Source: Persicaria tinctoria (lineage: Eukaryota > Streptophyta > Magnoliopsida > Caryophyllales > Polygonaceae). From it: DNA of 64,000 nucleotides. Position 1 is the stretch's first letter. The number at the start of each line of letters is the position of its first letter. The stretch is taken from NCBI GenBank assembly GCA_037127255.1, contig JBANSL010000004.1, positions 88,184,627-88,248,626 of the forward strand, given 5' to 3'. Positions 1-9,601 of the stretch are shown here, piece after piece. Made by a program: the position numbers and the translations under genes. Below the pieces are notes generated by a model. The model was not told the DNA's origin. It searched no databases and saw only the letters and a program-made list of their open reading frames with translations.

Positions 1-650
1 ATGTCGATATGATCGCTAGCTTCAATAATCCACTCATTCGCACCTCATCTTAATGGTTCAGAACTTGTTTTCTCATTCGCAAAAATGCTTAATCAGTGTT
101 GGTGAAGAATCTAACACCAATATTTTAATTCCCCCCAAAAAAAAATCAGTGGAACTTTTGTTGTGTGGATGCGCAACTTGCCTAGCCTAAAGGGCAAATA
201 CCGAAGATTTGAGATGAATATTAAGTTGTAATTAAATGATTTAGAGACAAAGAGATCATACAAATTGACAATGTGGGTCTGGTTTTATATTTCTTAATTT
301 CATATGGGTCATAACATAAATCTTGTAACATTTTTAATCTATGGCCTTACATTTTTTATCTATAACATTCTCATTTTACTTTGTCCGTCGTCTACGTCAC
401 CATTTCGTTTGGTTTAATTGTGTTTATTTTCACTTTTGCACCATCTTTGTACTATATGTTTATTTAGACGATTATCCGTTTGCCGACTTGTCGGCGTTCG
501 AGGTTCAGATATGTTACTTAAACATCCATACATACAGTATGAATTTCACTCCTTCATAATTAACCAATATATTTACGAATTAAATCGATGATATTTTTAT
601 CTCACTATCAACTTATAAATCAATAAAAATCCGAAAACAGAGGCCCTGTA
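1..650. other. AT-rich intergenic sequence, no gene seen
   Basis: The longest reading frame here (341-559) is Phe/Tyr-rich, resembles no family I know, and is probably chance. No clear transposon ends were found. Confidence 0.5.
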
Positions 651-759
651 CAGATGCACACTGGCTTTGCCAGAATGAGATTTGCACAGCCGTTACAACA
701 TTACCAATTCACTCCATCGCCATCCATCACGCCATCACCACCACCACCACTATCTCCTC

Positions 760-936
760 TTATTGGTGTCTTTAACGTTTGCACACATACGTCTCACTTT
801 GAGAAACTTATATACCTCACACCAAACCCATTTCCCTCTCTTAAATTATCTCATATGTCATTACCCATTCACCTACAAAGGGCTAAACCCACTCAAGTTT
901 AGTGTATTCCTCATACACTACCGACCTAGCTAAATC
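760..936 (+). promoter_or_regulatory. Core promoter and 5' leader of the MATE gene
   Basis: A TATA-like element TTATATAC lies at 808-815, which predicts a transcription start near 840 and a leader of about 95 nt. No ATG interrupts the last part of the leader in a way that would obviously block the ATG at 937, whose context (aaatcATGGC) is good for plants. The TATA assignment is inference from position and sequence. Confidence 0.5.
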
Positions 937-2424
937 ATGGCTCCGCCGCTAGGGCCGCCACCGGCTCCGAGTAAGCGAGCCACCACCGACCTCGTGCAGC
1001 TCGTTTCTTTGGAACTACGGAAGCAGAGGGGTGTGATCATCCCCTTGGTGGCCATGAACCTATCATGGTTCGCCAAGACAACCATCACAACCGTGTTCCT
1101 CGGGAGGCTAGGTGAGCTCCAGCTAGCCGGGGGCACGCTGGGGTTCACCTTTGGCAACGTGACGGGTTTCTCGGTCCTAAACGGGCTCTGTGGGGCCATG
1201 GAGCCCATATGTGGTCAGGCCTTTGGTGCCAAAAACTACAAGCTCCTGCACAAGACTCTCCTAATGTCTACCTTTTTGCTCCTCCTAGTGACCGTTCCCA
1301 TCTCTTTCTTGTGGCTAAATGTAGACAAAATCTTGGGCCGTTTCGGCCAACAACCTGACATGATCGACATCGCGAAGGAGTACCTGTTTTACCTCCTCCC
1401 GGACCTCGTGATCACCTCCTTTCTATGCCCTCTCAAGGCCTACTTGAGCACCCAAGGGATAACCATCCCCATCATGGTGAGCACGGCTATGGCTGTCGTA
1501 GTTCATGTCCCCGTCAACATCTTCCTCTCGAGATCCAGGGGGCTCCAAGGGATCTCCATGGCCATATGGATATCCGACCTTGTGATTGTCGTCCTTCTCT
1601 TGGTTTATGTACTCGTCATGGAGGCACGCAAAGGCGGCATTAAGTGGAAGGAAGGAGGGTGGCTGGAGCAGCGACTAGAGGACTGGATCGCGCTGCTAAG
1701 GCTAAGCGGGCCTTGCTGCCTCACCACGTGCCTCGAGTGGTGGTGCTACGAGATCTTGGTGCTGCTTACCGGCAACTTGGCTAACGCCAAGCAGGCGGTA
1801 GGAGTTCTAGCCATCGTGCTCAACTTCGACTACCTCCTCTTCTCCGTCATGCTTTCCTTGGCCACTAGCGCGTCCATCCGAGTCTCCAATGAGCTCGGGG
1901 CCAACCAGGCGGGTCAGGCCCGCGGCTCAGCGCGTGTTTCGCTTGGGTTAGCAGCTGTCTTTGGGTGTGTTGGGGCCATCTTGATGGTGTGGGTGAGAGG
2001 GGTTTGGGGCCCACTATTCAGCCATGACAAGGAGGTGGTGGCCGGTGTCAAGAGGATGATGGTTATAATGGCCATGATTGAGGTAGTGAACTTCCCAGTG
2101 GCAGTCTCCGGTGGAATTGTCCGTGGGACCGCGAGGCCGGGGCTCGGGATGTATGCCAATCTGGGTGGGTTTTACCTCATTGCATTGCCACTCGGTGTAG
2201 TCTTAGGGTTCAAGGCCGGGCTTGGTCTGAAGGGGCTGTTGCTAGGGTTCTTAGCTGGGGCGTCAACGTGTTTTGTTCTGTTGGCGATTTTCATTTCAAG
2301 GATCAACTGGGTCAAAGAAGCTGGCAAGGCTCAGCTGCTCACATGTGACGCCATTGAAGTGAGCTCCGAGGAGGCAGATGAGGGCGGCAAAGTGCTGAAG
2401 GAGCATGAGGATGCCAAGGTCTAA
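937..2424 (+). CDS. MATE/DTX-family transporter, RHC1 (DTX56)-like
   Basis: Single-exon gene for 495 aa, the usual length of a plant MATE (DTX) carrier, with about 12 hydrophobic segments. Clade-typical motifs are visible: an early LGRLGELQLAGGTLG stretch (about residues 50-64), the MEPICGQAFGAKN motif that follows TM2 (about 88-100), a CLEWWCYE segment in TM7 (about 267-274), and RVSNELGA near residues 314-321. The C-tail is hydrophilic and acidic (EVSSEEADEGG). MATE proteins exchange H+ or Na+ for organic cations, hormones or metabolites at the plasma membrane or tonoplast. Intronless genes of this type form the DTX48-51/56 group. Its neighbours (ACR, AHL, PPR) match those of Arabidopsis At4g22790 (RHC1), a guard-cell protein linked to high-CO2 stomatal closure, so orthology is likely but inferred. 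Family assignment is very secure; the specific name is not. Confidence 0.95.
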   Translation: MAPPLGPPPAPSKRATTDLVQLVSLELRKQRGVIIPLVAMNLSWFAKTTITTVFLGRLGELQLAGGTLGFTFGNVTGFSVLNGLCGAMEPICGQAFGAKNYKLLHKTLLMSTFLLLLVTVPISFLWLNVDKILGRFGQQPDMIDIAKEYLFYLLPDLVITSFLCPLKAYLSTQGITIPIMVSTAMAVVVHVPVNIFLSRSRGLQGISMAIWISDLVIVVLLLVYVLVMEARKGGIKWKEGGWLEQRLEDWIALLRLSGPCCLTTCLEWWCYEILVLLTGNLANAKQAVGVLAIVLNFDYLLFSVMLSLATSASIRVSNELGANQAGQARGSARVSLGLAAVFGCVGAILMVWVRGVWGPLFSHDKEVVAGVKRMMVIMAMIEVVNFPVAVSGGIVRGTARPGLGMYANLGGFYLIALPLGVVLGFKAGLGLKGLLLGFLAGASTCFVLLAIFISRINWVKEAGKAQLLTCDAIEVSSEEADEGGKVLKEHEDAKV

Positions 2425-2850
2425 CTGATTACCAGCAGATGGTTTCCTCTTTGTTTTTGGGAGGGTCACACCGTCTTGCTGTGCAGGAAGAAAAAACATA
2501 AATCACATGGAATTCATGAGTAGTAATTGCACACTAAATGATATACATAAGCCCTCATTTTCTGCACAATTTTTCTCAAGTATCACAACTGTGTTTTTTT
2601 TTTTTTTTTTTGCATGACTAACCTAACTTCCTGAACAAAGACTAACAATCATGACAATAGGACACGAAAAAATAGCTTTGCATATGTTAAGCAGAAGATA
2701 ATGCATTACACAGTACAAGCCTGAAATTATTTATGACAGTTAGCTTGATATTGCTTAAGGACATCTGAGAGGCTATTTTTCTGGATAATTACTTACTTGA
2801 GAATACAAATAGAATCCAAAAAACAAGAAAAATGAGACATCAGTCTCAAT
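2425..2850 (+). other. 3' flank of the MATE gene
   Basis: Presumed 3' UTR of the MATE gene, running into AT-rich DNA with a 17-20 nt poly(T) run near 2594. No further coding potential is seen. The poly(T) could be the tail of an old minus-strand retroposon, but no flanking duplication was identified. Confidence 0.35.
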
Positions 2851-3765
2851 CTGGTCCGGAATATGAACCAAGGGATCTAACCTTTTGAGGCTTTTCATCG
2901 TCGAATCCCAATCCCAAGGCTGCCAATATTCATTGGCCCGGTGATCCTAGTTCGGATCATAGGGAAAGAAGCACTCAGCTTGCCGTAATTTCTCCATTCA
3001 TGCCTGCAAATTACAACATCCATTACTAAGCTAAAATCCACAGCATACACTCAAAAAAGCTGTGATTACACGAAAGGTGAGTACTTATAATTGAAATTTT
3101 GAAATCAAGAACACAACGAAACCACCAGATAATTTTCTGCAATGTGATGTGCAAATTGCAATGCAGCCTAACCTCCTACCAAATTGAGCAAGGATACAAG
3201 AATCTCAAATAGAACCACAATCCAGATTCTGATCATATCAGCCAAACAGCTGCAAAAACAAAGCATTCCAGTTCCAGTCATTCTCTCAAATCTCAATTTA
3301 GCAAGATGGATGTAGCAAAGTAACGTAACAGTAAGGTTCTTAATGCGCCATTTAGAAATGTGCATCAGTCCCAGTGTTCGCATAATTAAGGTTCCAATTC
3401 AATCACAGCAAATCAATTTATTTCCCTCATTTACCATCTACTCACATTGCTCCCTCGCCATCGATTTAGAGAGCACAAAAACAAAATCCCCAATCTTCAT
3501 CACGAAACGAATATCATTTCCGACCTAATTCAGCAGATTGATTGAATTTACAACCGTGGAATCGAAAATGTGGAAGACAAGCACTCACTTGGGAAATTTC
3601 GCATTGGACACCCTCAATCGAGGGGTTCAGAGAGACGAAGGCAGATGAAAAAACTAAATTGGTTGCTCTTCTTCCTCCTCCTCCGCCACGGAGTTGGTAG
3701 TTTGGAGAGAGATTGGGCAGCCATTACCGGCTTACCGCAGTGTAAAACTGAAGCGTAAAACTGAA
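2850..3765 (-). ncRNA. Possible small spliced transcript (short ORFs only)
   Basis: On the minus strand a gene-like layout is visible: a purine-rich leader around 3760-3595 with a donor CCCAA|GTGAGT near 3595, a strong acceptor TTTTTGCAG at about 3251, a donor GGAG|GTTAGG near 3169, and an acceptor TTTGCAG at about 3004. The leader carries a 36-codon ORF from the ATG at about 3723. The second exon opens a hydrophobic peptide (MIRIWIVVLFEILVSLLNLV) that, if spliced as above, ends after about 30 residues. I do not recognise either peptide. It may be a small membrane-peptide gene, a noncoding RNA, or an accident of splice-like sequence. It is not repetitive in this window, which mildly favours a real transcript. 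Confidence 0.3.
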
Positions 3766-4064
3766 GTCTGGATGTTGGGCCAGTTTTTGGTAAAGTTGAA
3801 CCGAAAAAGTATATTGGGCTATAAACCCGAATTTAGTACGTAATATGAAGCCCAATTTAAGTATTACACATTACTTGAGCCCAAATGAAAAGAAAAATAT
3901 TTTTAAAAATAAAATAATTTTGGTGTTGTTTAATAGATTTTTTTTTTTTAAGAGTTCGTTCATTTTCCTTAAAAATTTTGTTTTCCGATTAGGATATTTA
4001 ACCTATACCTTAATGCGTGAGTTAGACTAACATTCAAATTAATTAGGGTTATAGTGGTACATAA
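3766..4064. other. AT-rich spacer
   Basis: Nothing beyond AT-rich sequence and homopolymer runs is seen between the possible small transcript and the Tourist-like element that begins at 4065. Confidence 0.4.
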
Positions 4065-4427
4065 GACTAACTCCAATTGTATGGTGCAAATGTTTAAATA
4101 TACACATTTTGACACAAATTGTACTCCAGTGGTTACTTTTGAGTGTTCAAAATGTGCACATTTGTACACAAAAAAGCTCAAACAAAAGCATATCACCTCC
4201 CTCGTGTGCAAAAACTTTTATCCATTTTCAATAAAGTATGAGTAATTTATATTGTTTTTTTTCTTTTTCTTTTTCTTTTTCCGGTTTAATTTAGTCATAT
4301 TTATTTAAAGATGAGTGTGTATAAAGTACACATTTAACCAATAGAATAAAATATCAAAAAGTGATGTACATTGCTGAACACCCGGTATAAATATGTACAT
4401 CTGCACACTTAATCATTAGAACTGGTC
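4065..4427. mobile_element. Tourist-like MITE with TAA duplication
   Basis: The element starts GACTAACTCCAATTG and ends in an imperfect inverted copy (reverse complement GACCAGTTCTAATGATT). Both ends are flanked by TAA (4062-4064 and 4428-4430), the target duplication expected of PIF/Harbinger-type elements. It is 363 bp with no coding capacity. The interior holds repeated TGTACA/GTACAC-type words. Confidence 0.6.
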
Positions 4428-4430
4428 TAA

Positions 4431-4857
4431 ATAGTTTGTTTCCCTTTCGTAATCCAGTTCAAAAGACTCAATTGTTTTACATCTAGATTAGACACTGCAG
4501 GGGTACTTTAAGGAAACGATATTCTCATTCACAACGACTTCATGTATAAATGTATAATATTTCTAAATATTTTAATCTAAATCTTTTGCCATCGGATGTG
4601 TACATATAGCACCACAACTACTACATAAATGGCCGATATTTTCCTTTTGATACCATAACCATGTAAAAGGGACAAAAAATATGATATGATAGTGATTTAT
4701 GAGTTGGTATGGATACATCTAAATCGAGTTGTTTAAATAGGATGAGAAACCACATGCCCCTACCAAAATGTCATTTATTGAACGACGCTCGGCGTGATAA
4801 ATTTAAGAACATGTGATAGACATAAATGTAGGTATATATAGGTACATCACATTGAAT
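4431..4857. other. AT-rich intergenic sequence
   Basis: No gene or element ends were recognised. The sequence leads into the target duplication of the chimeric insertion at 4858. Confidence 0.4.
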
Positions 4858-5208
4858 ATACATCACATTGATTTTTTTTTCCAGATACAAAGCAAAGATT
4901 TGGGGATGGTCAAGAGCGTCTAAATGGACGACGTCGACAATTTCAGCATGAGCTCGTTCAGCGACAAACGACGAAGAAAGACCGATATGTGCTAGCCTAT
5001 TAGCAATTCGGTTCCCCTCACGGAAGGTGTGCAAGAAGGAGACCCTCTCGAAAGCGCGACAGAAGTTGAGGATATTCGATACCGTCATCTCAAACTCTTA
5101 AGGACAGCGCCAAATCTGATGTAGGGTAGTATCCAAAATCCCCGGTTAGAACCCTGGTGGCAACTCTTTATTTAGCAATTCAAGGGGTTGAAAATACATC
5201 ACATTGAT
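4858..5208. mobile_element. LINE 3' fragment (-) plus SINE 3' fragment (+) in one TSD
   Basis: A 15-bp direct repeat ATACATCACATTGAT occurs at 4858-4872 and 5194-5208. Directly inside the left copy is a poly(T) run. Read on the minus strand, 5104-4873 encodes the end of a LINE RNase H domain (TFREGNRIANRLAHIG) closed by poly(A). The right part, about 5105-5193, reads on the plus strand as the 3' portion of a tRNA-derived SINE (box-B-like GGTTAGAACCC, then CTCTTTATTTAGCAATTCAAG) and closely matches the element at 26528-26623. Two different retroposon 3' ends therefore point outward from a single insertion site. Confidence 0.7.
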
Positions 5209-5625
5209 ATTGATGTAAGGGTACATATAGAGGTCTCCTATGACTAGACATTACCTTTAACCATCCCTCTTAATACCCATATACGGAGTATCTATTGCTT
5301 AAGGCCCACTTATATATATACATTGTTTGTTCTATGTTTGTGGGCACATACACTATCAATTAAATGTGTATGTATGTGACATGTGATGGAATTTAAGTGG
5401 TGTGCTTGAATATAAAATTTATGACAAGTTTCTATAAGGTGTTTACTTATCTAATTAATTTCACAAATCTTGCATATATAGCATGAAAAGTGCCATCAAA
5501 TCATCAATGGGTGTGCGGATTGCGTTGCTCACCTCGATTTTCCAGTTAAATGTCTATGCGTCACCTCTTCAAACTAGATGCATTTATATTTGCATTCGTA
5601 AGGAGGTCTGTACGTCATCAATGGG
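5209..5625. other. AT-rich intergenic sequence
   Basis: No recognised gene. A short Met-initiated frame at 5483 runs into the following hAT element and looks fortuitous. Confidence 0.4.
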
Positions 5626-5846
5626 TATATATTTAGACCCGGGCAAATGTGGGCGCAGGCCGGATTTGAGATGGGCTTTAGGCCAAATTTATCCCGGTGT
5701 TGCGGGGATGCGCTGGACTAAGCCCGCTTAACGGGTTGAAAACATTGTCCGAGACTGTCCGCCATTGCGGGCACGGGCGGCCCGCGGATACCCGCTAAAT
5801 TTTACCCTATACTACTGTACTAGTTAAACAAGTAAAAAAAAGTGCA

Positions 5847-6122
5847 GTACTTGATGTGTTGCTGTTTTTTTTTTGGACGTGGGGGGTTCCGAGGTTATCG
5901 ACTAATCCCCTCACGGGTCCGAGCCCTAGCCTGCAAAGGGCGCGAACCGGTTTAGCCAGACGGCAAGCCACCAGACAGGCTCACCCAAGCCAATGAAGGC
6001 TTGAGCACCCACTAATACACAAATTATGTAAGAAGTGGGATTTGAACCCTTGACCTCTTGTAAGGGTCACCTCTCCCTAACTACTAGGGCAAGGGGTCAT
6101 TGGTACTTGATGTGTTGCTGTT
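5847..6122 (-). mobile_element. tRNA-derived SINE with 20-bp TSD
   Basis: The 20-bp repeat GTACTTGATGTGTTGCTGTT flanks the insert (5847-5866 and 6103-6122; the last T residues are ambiguous with the tail). On the minus strand the SINE starts with a tRNA-like head: a box A-like TAGTAGTTAGGGAG, then a box B-like GGGTTCAAATCC about 40 nt later. It ends in poly(A), seen as poly(T) at 5867-5876. Length is about 236 bp. The undamaged TSD suggests a fairly recent insertion into the older hAT element. Confidence 0.75.
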
Positions 6123-6327
6123 AGTAGCTATTGTTTACACGTTAATCAGGGGAAAATAAGTAAATAACAAAGTCCATAGTATTGCTCACACAAATTGTTA
6201 ATATATACTGTATATATATACTTGTCTAACATAGAATTATGAATTTTTGCATTTAGCCGGTAAACCTTAGTCCGTATGTATACTTATAGTGTAGATAGAT
6301 ATATTTTTTTATAATTAATAATTTATA

Positions 6328-6328
6328 T

Positions 6329-6365
<37 letters not shown>

Positions 6366-6381
6366 ATATATTTATATATAT
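6328..6381. repeat. (TA)n microsatellite
   Basis: Almost pure TA dinucleotide repeat broken by a few TTTA steps, inside the AT-rich core of the hAT element. No function can be inferred. Confidence 0.85.
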
Positions 6382-6541
6382 ACAGAAATTGCGGGTACCC
6401 ATTATCTCGTATCCGCTGCGGGCGCGGGCCAGATTTAGCAGTTCGCATGGGTTTTTCCCTCTACCCAAGCCTGTCCAACTTTGTAGGCGGACGGGACGGA
6501 CCGGGCGGACAGGCCCGCGTTTGCTCACGTCTACAGATATT

Positions 6542-7124
6542 GAATGACAGAAAATGAATTAACCAACTACATTACCTCAGTTATTTAAAACGGTTTATAT
6601 CGATCAAATATATATTTACACAATGTATAATATCTTGATCCGAGGCCTAGAGTGATAGTTTGATTAAACTATAAAATGCAAATTTGAATAATAATTAATT
6701 AGTTAATTATAATGTGTGTGTGTGTGTATAAAAAGTGTAAGTAGGTGGATTGCAAGATAAGGGAAGACATTGCCCATATATTACGCATTAGAGTGGCAAC
6801 TAACCGCCCTTATTATCACAATGATTGAAGATCAATGCATGATTCATGTTATATAATCACACATACCATATATCTTACTTATATTTCATTTAATTTATGA
6901 TGATGATGTGACGTATGCGATGTGAAATTCCAAGAAATCATTTAGGTCGTATAAAAATGGAATTCGTGTTGGGTTTACATTATTGTTTTTGGTTATAAGA
7001 TCGGAATCCACCCTTCTAGTAAAAAAGCTTAAACCATTGTTTAAGGTTTCTCCCTTCCTTATATTTTGTATTGTTATATCACTCACAATCAATGTGAAAT
7101 GACTATATATCTTTTTTATCCTAA
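6542..7124. other. AT-rich intergenic sequence
   Basis: A short (GT)n tract occurs near 6714-6727. No element ends or coding regions were recognised. Confidence 0.4.
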
Positions 7125-7551
7125 CATGCGACTAGTGGCGAATCCAAGAGTGGACGACACCGGGCCGTCGCCCACCCCGATCCAGAAAAAAATACGAGAA
7201 TATATGTGTTATATATGTAAAAAAATGAAAGAAAAAATACAAGTATTTTTATTAGCTTAGTGGTTAAGCCCACCCCATTTTAAATGGAATTCAATCAACC
7301 CTTGTTCAAATCTCACTAGACACATATTTTCATTTATTTTTTCATCAATCCATTTTCTATTATTAATTTAAAATTCTTATAATTTATTTGGTATTTTACA
7401 ATTAAATAATGATAATTTTTCTTATAAATTTAAGATATTCTCTTCACATATATTTTTTTAAAAAATATTTCTAATGAAAATAATATAAAAATTATTCATA
7501 AAAAATTGTGGTCACCCCAAAAAAATTTCTAGATCTGCCCCTACATGCGAC
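7125..7551. mobile_element. hAT MITE with internal tRNA-like promoter boxes
   Basis: The 8-bp duplication CATGCGAC (7125-7132, 7544-7551) is perfect. The ends are TAGTGGCGAATCCAAGA on the left and, reverse-complemented, TAGGGGCAGATCTAGAA on the right, which is hAT-like. The element is 411 bp without an ORF. Inside, 7254-7270 reads TTAGCTTAGTGGTTAAG, close to a tRNA box A, and about 7303-7316 reads TTGTTCAAATCTCA, close to box B. A tRNA-derived segment seems to be embedded in the DNA transposon. Confidence 0.7.
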
Positions 7552-8412
7552 GATATGATAAACTATTTTTCTTTAATTGAATGTGTTGAGTTCGAATTCT
7601 GAAAATGAAGTAAGTGTGTTATTTGAATGTTTTAAGAAGATTTGAATTTACCATTACTTTGGGGAAAGAGGAAGTTAAACAATAAGTTGTGGATTGAATT
7701 AGAGGAAAAAACACATTAATTGTTGGGCAGTGATCATGATTTAATTATTTTTGTTTGTATACGGAGCACTGATTTGTTTATATAATCACTGTAAAATAAT
7801 TTATGATATCTAAAACATTACGGAGTAATATTATATTATTATATATTATCCCATCGGAGAGTGAACACAACGTGAGGCTCGACACCAAGCAGAGTTAACG
7901 TGCATGCTTTACTTTCGTTTGACTGTAAACATAACCCCTAAAAAAAAACATTTTAATGTCCGAAATTAAAGTTTTTAAAAATTATTATTATTCTTATCAT
8001 TATAGGGAGATCTTACACAAATCACAATTACTAAAAAAAAAAAAAAATTCAAAATCTATTAGAAGCAATTTATTTGAAAGCTATCTTTTGGTTATAAACT
8101 TGTGAAAATGTATATGGATTGACAATTAGTTTTACAGTTTTACTCGTCAACTAGTATGAGATATGTGCCTTAGACTCGAGTTGTTTAAAATGTATGAATT
8201 TAAATCCGATAATATAGATTTATTAGCCATAATTTTAACTACATATTATAGGTTATATATCATGGATATAAAAATGATTTTAAAAAACTAAAAATAATTA
8301 ATAATCTGTATATGCTTTCATACTTAAAGCAGTGAAGTTAGTCGGGTGGTTAGTTGGTGTGTGACAACTAACAAGTATAACAATAAAAAGGAGGGTTACA
8401 ATAATGAGATGG
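7552..8412. other. AT-rich intergenic sequence
   Basis: No gene found. Several TACGGAG-type words typical of decayed MITE ends occur (around 7759 and 7820), but no complete element could be delimited. Confidence 0.35.
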
Positions 8413-9601
8413 TTAGAGCATCCCCAACAGATTTGGTAAAAGATCTCTAAAATAGAGAAAAAAATTACAAAATCTCTATAAGTTTTACCTTACAACTCCA
8501 ACAGTTACTCTATTTTACAGATTTAACATTTACTAGTATAGTTCCCGGGCCATGACGCGATTTAAAAAAAATAAAATTTTAGTAATAAAATAAATTTATA
8601 TTATATATTTAAACTTATTAAAACAAAATCATAAGAGTAAGATATAATAAGCTCAATCAAGATGGACTCCATTGTGATAGTAAATGAAGATTTGCAAATA
8701 GAAATAGATTTATATTAATTTAATATTTTGAATTAAACCCATTGATTATTTTCAAGATGAAAGTCAATTGAAAAATTCTAAAAAAGGGGGAAAAGAAAAA
8801 AATGATTAGTTGAAAATGGGAAAATTAAGGTGGATGTGACACGTAGGCGCAAACTCTGATCTATTTTAAGATTTTATATAAATATAGATATAGATTGATT
8901 ATTTTCAAGATGAAAGTCAATTGAAAATTTCTAAAATGGGGGAAAAAAAGAAATAAAATGATTAGTTGAAAATGAGAAAATTAAGGTGGATGTGACACGT
9001 AGGCGCAAACTCTTCTGTTTTAAGAGTTTATATAGATATAGATATAGATATATAGATATAGACTAAGAGTATATATAGATGGTTACATTTTTTTCTTTAA
9101 TGTTTTAAATTAAGCCCAATTGATAGTGAATATGTTAAGAAAAAAGAAAAAATGTGATTAGTTTAAAGAGATAAAAAAAGAATAAAAATAATAATTAAAG
9201 AAAATAAATAATTAAAAAAAGGGACAAAAAACTTGATTGGTGGAAAAGAGAGGATTAAGGAAAAGGTGACACATAAGCCTAAAGTGTTCTAAATTAAGAG
9301 TATATATAGAATATAGATTATTTTGATCATTCATTGGTTCAATTTGAATTAGAGAAACATTTTTCATTCCTTTTCTTTTTCTTTTTTTGTGATGTATGTG
9401 TGATGGGGGGTTTGGGAGCTAGTAAACATTTAATTTTAGAGATTTTTTCAAATGCTACAAATATAGAGATTTTTTCATTTTCTTTCATCAATTCTCTATT
9501 TTAGAGAAAGAAATAGAGGGGCTGTTGGATGAAAAAACATCCAATATTATGCTAAATTTATACTTTTCTCTATAATAGAGATGCTGTTGGGGATGCTCTT
9601 A
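8413..9601. mobile_element. Composite Tourist-like element with internal tandem repeat
   Basis: The ends are GAGCATCCCCAACAG (8416-8430) and an inverted copy ending at 9598. Both sides carry TTA (8413-8415, 9599-9601), the PIF/Harbinger signature. At 1183 bp it is long for a MITE because it contains a tandemly repeated block. A unit of about 155 bp (ending in GGATGTGACACGTAGGCGCAA) occurs at about 8740-8895 and 8896-9040, with a diverged third copy around 9110-9310. The block begins at a TAGTATAGTTCCCGGGC word near 8536, so it may itself be a second nested element. Confidence 0.6.

Larger units (their letters stand above)
5634..6533. mobile_element. hAT-type nonautonomous element, interrupted by a SINE
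   Basis: The ends are inverted and related: left TAGACCCGGGCAAATGTGGG, right (reverse complement) TAGACGTGAGCAAACGCGGG. Candidate 8-bp flanks TATATATT (5626-5633) and CAGATATT (6534-6541) match at 6 of 8 positions. Subterminal DNA is rich in GCGGGC/CCCGC words near both ends, as in hAT elements, while the middle is AT-rich with a (TA)n tract. No transposase is present. A SINE has inserted at 5867-6102. Confidence 0.6.

Noticed and set aside
930..1208. Minus-strand ORF over the MATE 5' end
   Set aside because: Shadow of the MATE coding sequence.
4771..5088. Stand-alone gene of 105 codons
   Set aside because: It is the tail of a LINE RNase H domain inside a TSD-flanked insertion.
7254..7316. 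tRNA gene candidate
   Set aside because: Stems do not pair properly and the segment is internal to a hAT element.
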